Assembly (NCBI GenBank): GCA_043228905.1
Contig: JBHGNT010000020.1
Location: forward strand, 2,914,001 to 2,978,000
Source: Azolla caroliniana
Taxonomy: Eukaryota > Polypodiophyta
DNA length: 64,000 nt
Reading direction: 5' to 3'
Each line of letters begins with the position of its first letter. Within the stretch, counting starts at the first letter, position 1. Positions 44,060 to 56,272 of this stretch are shown piece after piece. A program made the translations under genes and the position numbers. The notes beneath the pieces were generated by a model that saw nothing but the letters and a program-made list of their open reading frames with translations, ran no database searches and had not been told where the DNA came from.

Positions 44060-45050
44060 GGATCAAACCATAACCCTAACTTCCATTTAGCTCCATACAG
44101 GAAACCCTAATTCTCTGCGGGTAAATGTAGCTATGGGAAAACCGTCGCTTTTGTGATCAATGTAGGTCCGTGAAACCCTAATCCTATTTCGGATGATGAA
44201 AATGAAGATATCGAGAACCCTAATTCTTGTGTTGTGTTCAATGTGGATACGGGAACTTCTACCTAATTATTCTGATCAATGTGGCTACAGGAAACCCTTA
44301 CCCTAGTAGCTGGCTACAGGAAACTACGATTATCCTGATCAACAGTGACGATTAGTTTGGTGGACATGTAACCTTGACTCTTGCTAGCCCAGTTACAGGA
44401 AACAATAATTCTTCTGACAAACCTCTTTCTTTAGGAAGAAACTCTAATCATGGCTATTATTAGCTGTCGGAAACCCTAATTTTTCTTGGAAATCTCTTGC
44501 TTTACCGAACGTAAGCGAGCTACATGTAATAAGCCTAATTCTTATACATAATAAAAAGAAAACAGAACCCTAACCCGACAGAATACGAGGACAGAAACCC
44601 AATCTTGACTTCAGATTGAAAAGAATAAATAAATAAAAAAGGATGTATGTATTCTTTAACAGAGAAGGAAAAAGAAAAAGAAAAAAAAACAAGAGACTAT
44701 GTATGTATGTATAGGAAGATAGCAATAGATAAGCTATGTAAGCTACAGGAATCCCTAATTCTTCTTCTGTCGATTTCTTACATCCGCCAGACAGAGAGAG
44801 AAAGAAAAGGAAAACCCCTAAAACCTAAAATTGTTTGGATTTCTTTAGGAGGGAAAAAGGAAACCCTAATTGCTTAGGTTTCTATGAGCTCAGAATTGAA
44901 AGTTAGTTTATCTTTAATTTATGGTGCAGGAGAGGATGAAGAAGGGCTGGAATTCTTTTTCCCCCCTCAAACTCAGTATCCATCCATATCCCCTCCCCAC
45001 ACAGAGACCTATAGCTATGGAAGCTACAAGGAAACCCTAAAATCTTAGGT
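44060..45050. promoter_or_regulatory. Telobox-rich 5' region of the BRCT gene
   Basis: Exact AAACCCTAA at 44102, 44173, 44471, 44861 and 45032, with several one-mismatch copies (for example GAACCCTAA near 44216 and 44571). They lie within a loosely repeated context GGCTACAGGAAACCCTAATTCTT. Teloboxes are known promoter elements of plant replication- and translation-linked genes and are bound by TRB/telomere-repeat factors and PRC2 recruiters. The location just upstream of a minus-strand BRCT gene suggests promoter or 5' UTR. Transcription start not determined. Confidence 0.55.
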
Positions 45051-45361
45051 TTCCATGAGAGGCTAGAATGAAAATTTTAGCTTTCTTTTTTGTTGATTGG
45101 GGTGGGGTGCTTGAGAGGATGAAGGGCTGGAATTGTTCCCCATGTCAGTGTCCATCCATCCATTCATTCTTTCATTCTTTCAAGTCATTATGTCCACCAA
45201 GAACCTGGTGTCCAGTCCCAATCCAGTAATGGTATGTCCACCAAGAACCTAGTGTTCAGTCCCAATCCAGTAATGGTTTGATCATATGGATACATAATGC
45301 CACACGAGTGGATGAGCCATATTTATATCGCCAATGTCTCTCGTATGTGAATATCTTAATC

Positions 45362-45362
45362 G

Positions 45363-45394
<32 letters not shown>

Positions 45395-45395
45395 A
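45362..45395. repeat. (CA)n microsatellite
   Basis: An uninterrupted CA run of about 34 bp. Confidence 0.9.
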
Positions 45396-45450
45396 CATTG
45401 ACTCCATTTGTCGATGAAACCTTGCGTCTGGGTATTCCATGATTGTATGG

Positions 45451-46817
45451 ATGGCATAGACCAGATGGTGGCATGCCAATGGATGAGCTATAATCGCCAA
45501 TGTGTGTGCGCATGTGTGCACCTGAATATATGAATCACCCATGGGTGAAGAGGGCATGGGAGATGGCGAAGGAATGAGACACATGTACATTTCGTTAGAT
45601 GGGGGTGTGTGAGGGATATCACCATCCCCTCGTACGTCAGCCTGCCCACATATCTCCACCATCCATCCAAAGCTCATAGATGACACTAGAAAACTGTGAA
45701 ACCATAATGTCATATTTGAAGTTGAAGAACCCAAGAGTTCCATCAACTTCATGTACTTCTCGAGTAAACTAATGTAAAAAAATGCTATGTAAAAATGGTA
45801 TTGAATGGAAAGTATGTATATGATACCATTTTCTGTTGTGTGTGTGTGTGTGTGTGTGTGGAAAAAGAAGATTGGAAAACCGTGAAACCATAATGTCGGA
45901 CTTGAAGTTGAAGAACCCAAGAGTTCCATCGACTTCGCATACTTCTCAAGTAAACCAACGTAAAAAAATGCCATGTAAAAATGGTATTGAGAATGGAAAC
46001 TATGTATCTATCTATGTATATGATACCATTTCTGGTGTGTGTGTGTGTGTGTGTGGAAATACAAGAGTAGACACAAAGAGCTTATGTTGATGGTGCAGCG
46101 ATAAAGGAAACCTATTGTATTAATGCGAAAGAATGAATTGTGACATGGAATCGAGTGTATGTTGGGTGTGGTCTAAAAAACATGGACAAAAGAGAAGCAA
46201 GGTACTGTGGGTTAACTTCTTTGTGTGCAATATGCCAAATGCACATGATCATATGGATGGCATAGATCAAATGGTGGCATGCCAATGGATGAGCTATATC
46301 GCCAATGTGTGTGCATGTGTGCCTGAATATATGAATCACCCATGGGTGAAGATGGCATGGGAGATGGAGAAGGAATGAGACACATGTACATTTCGTTAGA
46401 TGGGGGTGTGTGAGGGATATCACCATCCCCTCGTATGTCGGCCTGCCCACATATGTCTACTATCCATCCAAAGCTCGTAGATGACACTAGAAAACTATGA
46501 AACCATAATGTCGGATTTGAAGTTGAAGAACCCAAGAGTTCCATCAACTTCGTGTACTTCTCAAGTAAACTAACGTAAAAAAATGGTGTTGAATGGAAAC
46601 TATGTATATGATACCATTTTCTGTTGTGTGTGTGTGTGTGTGGAAAAAGAAGACTAGAAAACCGTGAAATCATAATGTCGGATTTGAAGTTGAAGAACCC
46701 AAGAGTTCCATCGACTTCGCATACTTCTCAAGTAAACCAATGTAAAATAATGCCATGTAAAAATGGCATTGAGAATGGAAATTGTGTATCTATATTTGCA
46801 TATGATACCATTTATGT

Positions 46818-46849
<32 letters not shown>

Positions 46850-47034
46850 GAAAAACAAGAGTCGAGACAAAGAGCTTATGTTGATGGTGTAGAGATAAAG
46901 GGAAGCTATTGTACTAATGCAAAAGAATGAATTGTGACATGGAATCGAGCGTATGTCGGGTGTGGTCTAAAAAACACGGACAAAAGAGAAGCAAGGTACC
47001 GTGGGTCAACCTCTTTGTGTGCAATATGCCAAAT
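45451..47034. repeat. Two-level tandem duplication with (TG)n tracts
   Basis: Copy 1 is about 45451-46240 and copy 2 about 46257-47034, offset 794-806 bp. Within each copy a smaller unit occurs twice (starts 45689/45875 and 46490/46657; spacing 186 and 167). It reads GAAGAACCCAAGAGTTCCATC and ends in a (TG)n run. Long frames across it come from the dinucleotide runs and are not genes. Confidence 0.8.
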
Positions 47035-47488
47035 GATGATGGAAGGTAATCCTTCTTCCATCCTTCATTTCATGTATGTATATCACTATTGAAGGACACG
47101 TTATCTCTCAACTCTCTTTCCCTACGTACTTTCCCTCCACTCTATCTTCATGAATAATGTCCAATCAAAACTCAAAACAACTTACTCTTCCTTTGACAAG
47201 GGTTTTTTCCTACGCATGAGCCCATAATATTAGAGTTGGGCTTGTATAAAACTTGTTAAACTAAGCTCCTAATCGACTCATAAATAAATTATACCTCAAA
47301 TTATTAGATTTTGGAATGGGCATGCTTCACAATTCTCAAAGATATTGTTAAATTCTAATTCAAAAAGATATATTTTCTCTCCTTTTTATGACATCAAGGA
47401 TTTGAGAGACAATATTGGCGATTTAGCTTGTCCCACTACACATGTAGTGGTGACACACACATTTATTAATATAATTGTGTGTGGTTTC

Positions 47489-47532
<44 letters not shown>

Positions 47533-49001
47533 GATCATTTATTATTGACGAGGATTTATGGAATAAGTTTTAAGAAAGATGTGCCATAGTTTTTTTAATG
47601 TATGAACATCAAAGCAACATTCTTATCGTTTTGCCTCTTCTGAATCTTTGTCTATATTTTGGGAAGTTTTCGAGTAAAAGCCCAACTTTTACTCGAAAAT
47701 GAGGTGGGGACTATGTCCACTTTGGTGGGAAGGCCAGAGTGAGGGCTGGTGAGAGGAACTTTGGGTGTTCTATGATGTAATTTTGTTTGCTAACTAATGC
47801 GAAGTAGTGTTTTTTTGGAAAAAAAGAAGAAGCCCAACTTTTGTTCTCGGTGTAATATTAAAAGCACCCCTAAAGTTTCACAAAATATCAAACTATCTGT
47901 TTACCTTTGGTCAAAAGGTTGAGAATTATTATCATTGCCTTTTGTTAGGTAGGGTATTATTGTAAGGCAACATTGCCCTTGGAGATTGAGTTATTATTTG
48001 TGGAAAGTGAATTCGTAAAGCAATATTTCTAGGAATAAAGTGCTAGTTTGCATGATCCTAGATCAAAGGAAACATTTATTAGTCTGCACGATCCTAAGGA
48101 AGTGCAACGTGAACATATTTTACAAGTGATGTAAGGTTAGGCCTATTTGTTAAGGCGTAACCTCACAACCTTGAAAGTTACAGAGCACAAACTTTTATGA
48201 TAGACTGTTTGTCGAATTCCCCTCGTTCCAAAATATTAATACTTTTTCCATAATAGGCATATTTTTGTGTGTCTTAATCCCCAAAATAAATAGCAAGAGG
48301 ATTTGCAAGGGTGCAGGTGATGTTGAAACCACCTCTGCTAAGGGTACAAAACCCCTTTAGAACTAGGAACGGGTTGAGGGTAAGGATAACCCCCTTAGGA
48401 GAAGGGATGAATCCATGGGAATATGCATACCTTTTTGTGTGCACTCATACATTCTCAACGCCACTCATAAATTAGACTAAATGCTAACTCTTAGCCTGAA
48501 ACTTTGAAAATCATGTGTCATTGGGCAGTGATTTTCATGACCCAATCTCAAGGATGAGGTTTCATCATGGAGTCCCGTCCTCTTTAAGAGAGGTGATTCC
48601 ATGGAAGTGCACATTCTCGCTTGAACCTACTTTTGTTTCAAGTAGGCCTCAATCGTATGCAAGTCTTGTTATGTTGCCACTTGGGATATGGTTTGTGGCA
48701 TTTTTGAAGCCCGATTAAAGAAGGTTGTGTTCCTTATAGTCCCACCTCTTTCTTCCTCTCTAAATCTAAACTATCAATTTATATACTTGCCTCCTGAGTC
48801 TCCAAACAATAGAGTTGCAATTCTAATTTTCTCCCTTGATCTGCACCGTTTTTTGCCATTTGTTGAGATGAGACCCATACACCTGCGGATGTTGTGAGTT
48901 TTAGTTATGTTAGCTAACATGTGTCCTCGATCTCCAAGTTTTCTAGATTATAATAACTATGAGAGAGTCTATTTGAGGGCTACCCCACACTACTAGTTTT
49001 C
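47035..49001. other. Intergenic DNA
   Basis: AT-rich with a (GA)n run at about 47495-47529. A 67-residue frame at 48515-48718 has no recognisable motif. The right end is the preinsertion target of C4 (TTTTC). Confidence 0.55.
48997..49001. repeat. Target-site duplication TTTTC, left
   Basis: Identical to 54663-54667 beyond the other LTR of C4. Confidence 0.88.
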
Positions 49002-49386
49002 TATAAAAAATAGCGTGCGGAAGTAAGTATGAAGACGAAACAGAAGGAAGGAAACTCAGGTTCAATGGAGAGCTTGAGCTTACGCAGTATACGCGGGAGA
49101 GACAGAGAGAGAAACACAAAAAATATATTCAACAATAATACTCAGTCTGTACATAAGACGTGCTCAGTGAACACTTTTATACAAGTCCTGGAAGGACTGA
49201 CCGAAGTACTGACAGTACTTCAATGCTCATTAAGAGCTCCTACACTAACTCCCAAATATATTCCTCACGGAATATCTTTCCTAACGACCTCCCGGTTTAC
49301 GCACTCGGCCTAACCGATCGGTCCCAGCCGATCTGGTCCTCGGCTTCTTCAGCCGATCTGGCCGATGTTGAGCTTGTCTCTCAACA
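49002..49386 (-). repeat. C4 3' LTR
   Basis: 385 bp. Same ends as the 5' LTR except that the terminal TGTA reads TATA on the plus strand (a G-to-A change at the LTR edge). A polypurine tract with the CTCAAG/CTTGAG hairpin lies at 49387-49408. Confidence 0.92.
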
Positions 49387-49473
49387 CTCCCCCTCAAGCT
49401 CAACTTGAGGCTCTTCGGGATCTTCGGGTTCACAACTCCGGTTCCTCCTGGCTTTATGCCTCGCTCGCGCTCC

Positions 49474-50394
49474 TCAACCTGTTCGACTCCGCGCGCTTCG
49501 ACCCTTCCGGTCGGATTGTCTGCTCATGCGGCCCTTATTAGCTCTTCTACTGTTGCGGTGTTGACGCTTCTCCTGCTGCCTTTTCTTCCGCTTAGGCCTC
49601 GGTTGATTTAGCGTGTCTGAATCAAACATCCGAACCGACTCGGCTACCTCCGATCGGTTTTCGCTCTCGTCCGAGTTGGTTGTCTCCAACTCGTCTTCGG
49701 TCTTCTCGCCCTCGATGGCGTCATCTCCCCTATGTGTGGTTGGCTTCGGCTCTCTCCTTCGGCTGCTCCCCTTCTGTCCGCTTCCGAACTTTTCCGCGGG
49801 TCCGCCCTCGGCTTCTTCAGCCGATCCGAAGTCGAACTTGTCAACCGACTCGGTGTCGCGGTCTCCGCTCCTTTCTTGCTGCCTTGCTTGGTCGTTCGGG
49901 ACTGTTCTCCCCCTCAAGTTCGGCACGTCAAGGTGACGCAATCCGAGCGCACCTGAGAATTGCCGCAACTTGTCTAGACCAAGAGGCTTGGTGAAGATGT
50001 CGGCAGCCTGCCGATCCGTCGGAACGTACTGAAGTTCGACTTCACCGGAAAGGACACGCTCACGGACGAAATGGTAGTGCACCTCAATGTGCTTGGTCCG
50101 TGCGTGGAAGACGGGGTTCTTCGCGAGTTGGATGCTGCTGAGGTTGTCACAGTAGATCGTCGTTGGATCGGACACCTCCTCTTGCAGGTCCTTAAGTAGC
50201 CGCTTCAACCATATGGCTTCGCATGTCGCGACAGCCGCTCCTCGGTACTCAGCTTCGGTGCTCGACAGGGCAACTGTCGGCTGCTTCTTACTGCACCACG
50301 CGATCGCGGCACTCTCGAGGGAGAACGCGTAGCCAGACGTGGATCGGCGATCGGTGGCGTTGCCAGCCCAATCAACATCGGTGTAGCCGACTAG
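49474..50394 (-). pseudogene. C4 RNase H and basic C-terminal extension
   Basis: RNase [56 protein letters not shown]. The same frame (50208-49474 open) continues about 150 residues: [80 protein letters not shown]. The extension aligns with C1 nearly throughout with small in-frame indels. Confidence 0.88.
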
Positions 50395-51580
50395 CTACAC
50401 GGCTGCACCGGTCCGATATAGCAGTCCTCGGTCCTTAGTGCCACTTATGTACCGCAGTACGCGTTGCGCACATTGAAGGTGCTCCTCGGTAGGTCGCGCC
50501 ATGAACTGACTGATCACCGCGACCGGGTAACTGAGGTCGGGTCGGGTGATGGTCAAGTATATGAGGCTTCCTACAATTTGTCGGAACCTCGTCGGGTCGC
50601 ATACCTTTCCCGTATCGGGACGAAGCTTGACGGTTCTGTCCAGAGGAGTCGAGACGGTCTTACAGTCGGCCATCCCGAATTTGAAGAGCATACTCAACAC
50701 GTAGTGACGTTGGCTGATCAATATACCTTCGGGGGTACGGATCACTTCGATCCCGAGGAAGTAATGAAGGTCCCCCGGATCCTTCATGTCGAACGATGCC
50801 GCAAGCTGAAGCTTCACGCGGTCGATTTCACCTAGGTCGGCGCCGGTGATGACCAAGTCATCAACATACAGTAAAATACTAACCGGTTCGAGTCGACCTT
50901 TCCGGATGAACAGGGAAGAGTCTGATTTTGACGTGACGAAGCCCAACCGACGCAGTTGTTGCGTGATCTTCGCGTTCCAGGCACGCGGGGCTTGCTTTAG
51001 TCCGTAAAGGAACTTCTTCAGTCGGCAGACTGCCGAGGAGTTCGTTTCGGAGTGAAATCCGGGGGGCTGTACCATGTACACCTGTTCCTCAAGGTCACCT
51101 TGCAGGAATGCATTCTTTACATCCATCTGATGTAAGTGCCACCCCTTCGCCGCAGCTACTGCGAGCAAAACACGGACGATCGTCATTTTCGCGACCGGCG
51201 CAAACGTCTCATCGTAGTCGATGCCGTGTTTTTGCGCGTAGCCCTTTGCCACTAGCCGAGCCTTGTACCTGTTGACCGAGCCATCGGTGTTGTACTTGAC
51301 CTTGTACACCCACCTACACCCGATCGGTTTTACCCCTCTCGGTGCGTCAACCAGGTCCCAGGTCTTGTTCTCCGCCAATGTGTGCATCTCTTCCTCCATC
51401 GCGGCATGCCAATTCGCGTCCTTCGCCGCTTCTGCGTAGCTCTCCGGCTCACGCACGTCCGCTACACGGGTCATGTACGCATAATGATGCGCCATGTACT
51501 AGTTGTATCCGAACCGCAAAACAGGATTCTTCTGGCGGGTAGATCGACGTAATCTCACATTAGCCGATGTTGAGGCCTTC
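50395..51580 (-). pseudogene. C4 reverse transcriptase
   Basis: After the frameshift and a TAG at a Glu/Gln-type codon, the frame 51495-50395 is open for 366 residues. Motifs: [29 protein letters not shown], catalytic LLYVDDLVITG, HYFLGIEVIRTPEG, VGSLIYLTITRPDLSYPVAV. It ends at TAG (CAG in C1). Confidence 0.9.
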
Positions 51581-53362
51581 TCAGTCGACGCGGTCTTCAT
51601 CTTTAAAGACCTTGTCACCGGTTCCCTCGGAGTCGGACTCGCGTCGGTCTGACTCGTTCCTTTCCGTGCCGGAATCTGACACCTTCTTCTTCCCTTTCTC
51701 TTTACGCGTAAGACGTCTCCTCGGCTTCCTGCGCGGGGAATGCACGACCGAGTCTCCACTACTCGCCGGCTCTTCATCGGACCGGTCATACCGACTCAGT
51801 CGTCCAATCGGTCCACTTAACCGGAGTGAAATCAGACTCTCTTCGCGGGTCTCGATTTCGGGCTCATCCGGAGGCATCTCAGCCTCGCTGACCTCATCGT
51901 CAGAGATCGGATTGGAGTTGGGGTTCCGAGTCGGGGGCAGGTACCAGGACGCGGACTCGTCAAACACAACGTCGCGACTGACACGCGCTTGTTTGGTGCG
52001 AGGGTTATAGCACTTATAACCCTTCTGCTCATCCGAGTAACCGACCAAGATGCATTTCTCGGCCTTTGCGTCCAACTTCCTCCTTTTCTCCTTCGGTATA
52101 TGCACATACGCAATGCTACCGAACACCCTCAAGTGTCGCAAGTTCAGCTTCGTTCCGAAATATAGCTCGTGCGCCGACACTTTGTCTCCGGTCCGGTTCT
52201 GGATGTATACCGCGGTCCTTACCGCCTCGGCCCAGTAGAACTTGGGCAAGCTCTTCTCCTCCAGCATTGCCCGTGCCGCTTCCACAATCGACCGATTCTT
52301 CCTCTCGGTCACGCCGTTCTGCTCCGGCGTGTATCAACAACTGAATTCGCGCCGAATTCCCATTTGTTGTAGATAACCGTTGAATTGACCGGAAAAGTAC
52401 TCTTTCCCGCCATCCGACCGCAGGCACCTGATCTTTCGTCTCGTTTCCGTTTCCATGAACCCTTTGAGGTCCTGGAAACAGTCGAAGACTTCGCTCTTCC
52501 TCTCAATGAGGTAGATCCACATGTGCCGCGTGTGGTCGTCGATGAAGGAGACGAAATATCGGCTCCCGCCAAGGCTAACGTTTTGTGCCGACCCCCACAC
52601 ATCCGAGTGTATAAGGTCGAGCTTGTTCCGGCTCCGGTTTCGCTCGTTGGGGAAAGGAAGTCAGTGTTGCTTCCTGAGCTAGCAGGCTTCACAAATTTGT
52701 GCCTTTCGGCCACTAAACTTGGGCAATCCGAACACTACCTGTTTCGATTGCAGATCTTGAAGCCACTGGTAGTTGACGTGGCCTATCCGCTTGTGCCACA
52801 AGTCGATGTCCGACTCGGCTTTTTGTCCCTTTGCAAACATTGCGGTGCCGCCGTCAGTGGAATCGAGGATGAACATCCTCCCGTCTCTGCGCCCTTGCGC
52901 AATCACACAACCTTCTTCCTCAATGAAGCACCCGAGGTCTGTAAACCGAACCTCCATCCCTTGGTCGACGATCTGTCCGACCGAGACCAAGTTCTTCGTG
53001 ATTGTCGGAACGTGTAGCACGTTCATGAGTTTCCCTTTCTGCCCGACATGGCTAAGGGGAACTTCTCCGACATTCGCGATCGGATGTAGAGTGTCATCTC
53101 CTGTTGCGACTACTCCAGGTTGTATCGGTTTTTCAAGGTACGAGAACCACTCCTTATGGCTCGTCATGTGGTTTGACGCGCCGGAGTCTACATACCACAC
53201 CTCGTCCGATCTCGGGGTGTTCTGTTTCATTGAGTTTGCTTCATGTCTCGTCACGAAGACAGACCCTTCTCCGTCTCTCCCGGAGTCTTCGGCGTAGTGC
53301 GATCGCTGCCGATTTCCCTTGTCGGTATGTCCGGAGCTGTTTCCGGAACCGGTTCTCTCCAA
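51581..53362 (-). pseudogene. C4 protease and integrase
   Basis: Protease WYVDSGASNHMTS at about 53195-53155. GAG-pre-integrase LWHKRIGHVNYQWLQDLQ, CEAC, then a stop. Integrase: first Asp in LIHSDVWGS, second in LRSDGGKEYF (intact), a TGA in place of Arg near 52337, and Glu in QNGVTERKNR. The acidic linker runs to about 51581, where the frame shifts. Confidence 0.88.
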
Positions 53363-54205
53363 ATCGGCGCGCTTCTTCCAGCACTCGCTTTCCCTGTGGC
53401 CTTTCTTGCCACAGTACCAGCACTCTGCGATAGCCTTCCCTTGCCGGTTCTCATCGCTTCGACTCCCCCTGTTTCCGGAGGGTCCGGAGTTGCTGTCGGC
53501 ATCACTTCAGTGCCTTCTTTCTTGATCTCATCGGCCGCCTTCATTACGCCCCGACTCGCCTCGTCCTCCACGTCCATGAGGCCTATCTCCCTCCATGTAC
53601 AACATTCTGCTGTCAGCGTGCGTGCTTGTAGACGCACCCGCGTGGTTCTCCTCTACCAGGAGCATCGACTGTAAGTCGAAAAAGGACGACGTATTCTCTC
53701 GGGTACACACAACCGTTCGGAATGCTCCGAACTTCGACGCCAAACCTCTGAGACAGATCTGGACCTTCTCGCTCTCCTCGATGTTCACCTCTATGGAGGC
53801 GAGGGACTCGCTCTCCTCGATCTTTGAGGTATAGTCCGCCACTGACAAATCGCGTTGTCGTAGGTTGCTCAACTCCTGTCGGGGCTGAAGCTTCCTGGCT
53901 GTGGTGCTCGCGGCGAAAATCTTTTTCAGATTTTCCCACGCACCCTTCGGCGTCTTTGCATCCCGAACATAGCTTAGTAGCTGTTCGCCCACACACGACA
54001 CGAAGCAGTACAACACCCTGCTCGCCGATTGCTCCCACAACGGGAAGTCTCTGTGTGTCGATTCGGGTGCCGCGTCATTAGCTCCTTCGACATAACTCCA
54101 GTAGCCGTGCCCGAGCAGGTACTGGTGCATCTTGTAGGACCAAGACGCGTAGTTCGTTCTGTCGAGCTTCTTTGTTGGAAGCGAGCTCGCCATGCCTCTA
54201 TCCAT
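53363..54205 (-). pseudogene. C4 gag
   Basis: Starts MDRGMASSLPTKKLDRTNYA and is open for 225 residues to 53528, including KIFAASTTARKLQPRQELSN and SMLLVEENHAGASTST. The frame is then lost in the Gly/Arg-rich stretch. The zinc knuckle (CWYCGKKGHRESEC equivalent) lies near 53430-53380 in the next frame. Confidence 0.87.
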
Positions 54206-54265
54206 CGTTCTTCTCGTTCTTCTTCGTCAAGCTGTGTCGGCTGCAGAGAGGTTCTCAACCCTCGC

Positions 54266-54277
54266 GCTCTGATACCA
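54266..54277 (-). promoter_or_regulatory. C4 primer-binding site
   Basis: TGGTATCAGAGC on the minus strand, adjoining the 5' LTR. Confidence 0.93.
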
Positions 54278-54662
54278 TGTAAAAAATAGCGTGCGGAAGT
54301 AAGTATGAAGATGAAACAGAAGGAAGGAAACTCAGGTTCAATGGAGAGCTTGAGCTTACGCAGTATATGCGGGAGAGACAGAGAGAGAAACACAAAAAAT
54401 ATATTCAACAATAATACTCAGTCTGTACATAAGACGTGCTTAGTGAACACTTTTATACAAGTCCTGGAAGGACTGACCGAAGTACTGACAATACTTCAAT
54501 GCTCATTAAGAGCTCCTACACTAACTCCCAAATATATTCCTCACGGAATATCTTTCCTAACGACCTCCTGGTTTACGCACTCGGCCTAACCGATCGGTCC
54601 CAGCCGATCCGGTCCTCGGCTTCTTCAGCCGATCTGGCCGATGTTGAGCTTGTCTCTCAACA
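54278..54662 (-). repeat. C4 5' LTR
   Basis: On the minus strand TGTTGAGagacaagCTCAACA at 54662, ending TTTTTTACA at 54278. Contains TATAAAAG and CCGATCGG blocks. Confidence 0.93.
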
Positions 54663-54913
54663 TTTTCTAAGAGGGAAGTAGGGCTCCCTCACGCAAGGTT
54701 CTACTTGGAAGCCCTTGCTCAAACCTCTTGTTAGTTACCTCTTCGAGTGCTACATGCACTCAACCACAATTCAAGGCATACTTACGGGACTTGCTAACTG
54801 CCCTTAGTTTATTTCTACAAGGAAGCAAGAATGGATTGTGGAACTTAACCAATTAGATAATGTATCAATTATACGTCAATAATAGGCAAAAACATAACAA
54901 ATAATGTACAAAA
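54663..54913. other. Short stretch between two copia elements
   Basis: Continues the intergenic sequence interrupted by C4. No gene seen. Confidence 0.5.
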
Positions 54914-55481
54914 TGAGCGGAATAGTGCTCGGCCACAACCTAGCCTCAATAACACGATGGAAGAAACAACAAACAGAAATAAGACGACACAGAATATTAA
55001 CGTGGAAAACCTCAAGAGGAAAAACCACGGGAGTTCGCGGAACTCCGAACAGGATGGCTATAGAGCAGAGGTACTACAAAGTGAGACTCAAAGGCAACGA
55101 CCTCGAGCTCTGTCTTCGCCAACCAGCGGTTACAACATAAAAACGTTCTATATCTCTCACTCACTCACTCACTCTCTCCCCCCCTATACAACAATACGAC
55201 TATAATGATGATCTACACCCATAATAGTATTGCCCTAGTTATATTTATACGTATATAACTTTGGGGCTATTTACAAATATGACCTCAACGGTCACATATG
55301 AACATATTTACTAATATGTTCCTATTTGCTGGTTCATACTGGATCCGGCCGGACTCCTTTCGGATCCATCCGATCCGGTATCCAGATACCTTCTAGATCC
55401 ATCCATCCGGTCCGGTTCCTTCCTTCGTCTCATCTGATCCGGCTCATCCAGTTCTCTTCCGGAGGGACTTGTTTCCCAACA
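54914..55481 (-). repeat. Copia LTR (family B), 3' LTR
   Basis: Minus strand TGTTGGGAAACAAG (55481) to ATTCCGCTCA (54914), 568 bp. It keeps the segment ATATTAGTAAATATGTTC and the TATA-like TATATACGTATAAATATA. This is the best single-copy reference for the promoter unit that is amplified at 8.1-9.2 kb. A purine tract lies just upstream at 55482-55500. Confidence 0.88.
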
Positions 55482-56272
55482 AACTTCCCCTTCACTCCAG
55501 CATGGGATGTCTCGTTAGTCCCATCCGTCTCCGGCACATGTTCAACTTGTTTGTTGACAACACCTCCGTTTTCCTCCGTATGGATCTTCGTAAGCGAAAA
55601 TTCTTTATCTTCTACCTTCTCCCAGAGCCAATGATATCTCCTTTGGATGTTCTTGTTTCGGGAAGGCGTTCTTCGCGAGGCGGATGACACTTTGATTGTC
55701 GCAATAGAGACGGAATTCCTCCTACCGGATCCCTAGCTCTCCTATGAAGTCATTCATCCGGATTACCTCTTTGCCGGCTTCCACGACTGCCATGTACTTT
55801 GCTTCCATTGTAAACAGTGCAACGGACTTCTGCAGCCTCGATTGCCACGATACGACTCCCCCTGCATATGTCATAACATATCCGGATGTAGACCGGCTGG
55901 TATCTACGTCAGCCGACATGTCTGAATCGGTGAAGCCTTCCAATAGGGGTTTACCGGAGCCGAATCGGAGGCATATGTTCGCGGTGCCTTTCAGGTACCG
56001 GAGTATCCATTTGACAACGACCCAATGTTCTCTTCCCGGATTGCTCATGAACCGGATGACCACTTCGACCGCATATCCGATATTCGGTTGTGTACACACC
56101 ATTGCGTACATGAGGCTTCCGATTGCAGAGACATACAATATCTTCATCATCTTCGACTTTTCCGTCTTTGTCTTCAGACATTGTTTCTCGAACAACTTGC
56201 AGTTAGCCGGAAGTGTCGACCCGACCGGCTTAACATCCGACATGCTGAATCATTGGAGTACCTTTGTCACGT
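55482..56272 (-). pseudogene. Copia RT end and RNase H (family B)
   Basis: Minus-strand reading from the RT thumb (SMSDVKPVGSTLPANCKLF, IGSLMYAMVCTQPNIGYAVE) to RNase H (FTDSDMSADVDTSRSTSGYV, WQSRLQKSVALFTMEAKYMA), open over 173 residues (56243-55722), then decaying to the LTR. Everything upstream is missing: at about 56272 it meets plus-strand gypsy gag. Confidence 0.85.

Larger units (their letters stand above)
49002..54662 (-). mobile_element. Ty1/copia element C4 (family A), relatively recent
   Basis: 5661 bp, minus strand, perfect 5-bp TSD TTTTC, LTRs of 385 bp differing at 7 positions (all transitions). Full set: PBS, gag, protease, integrase, RT, RNase H, basic extension, polypurine tract. 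Few defects: some stops (Gln, Arg, Tyr codons) and a frameshift in the linker. It is the best copy of the family here and keeps catalytic residues that C1 has lost. Confidence 0.93.

Noticed and set aside
45282-45974. 230-residue minus-strand frame with CVCVC and HTHTH runs
   Set aside because: The reading is produced by (TG)n/(CA)n tracts and a tandem duplication; the protein is low-complexity and lacks any domain.
48515-48718. 67-residue frame in the intergenic DNA left of C4
   Set aside because: No motif, no start context, no splice neighbours and no homology that I can recognise.
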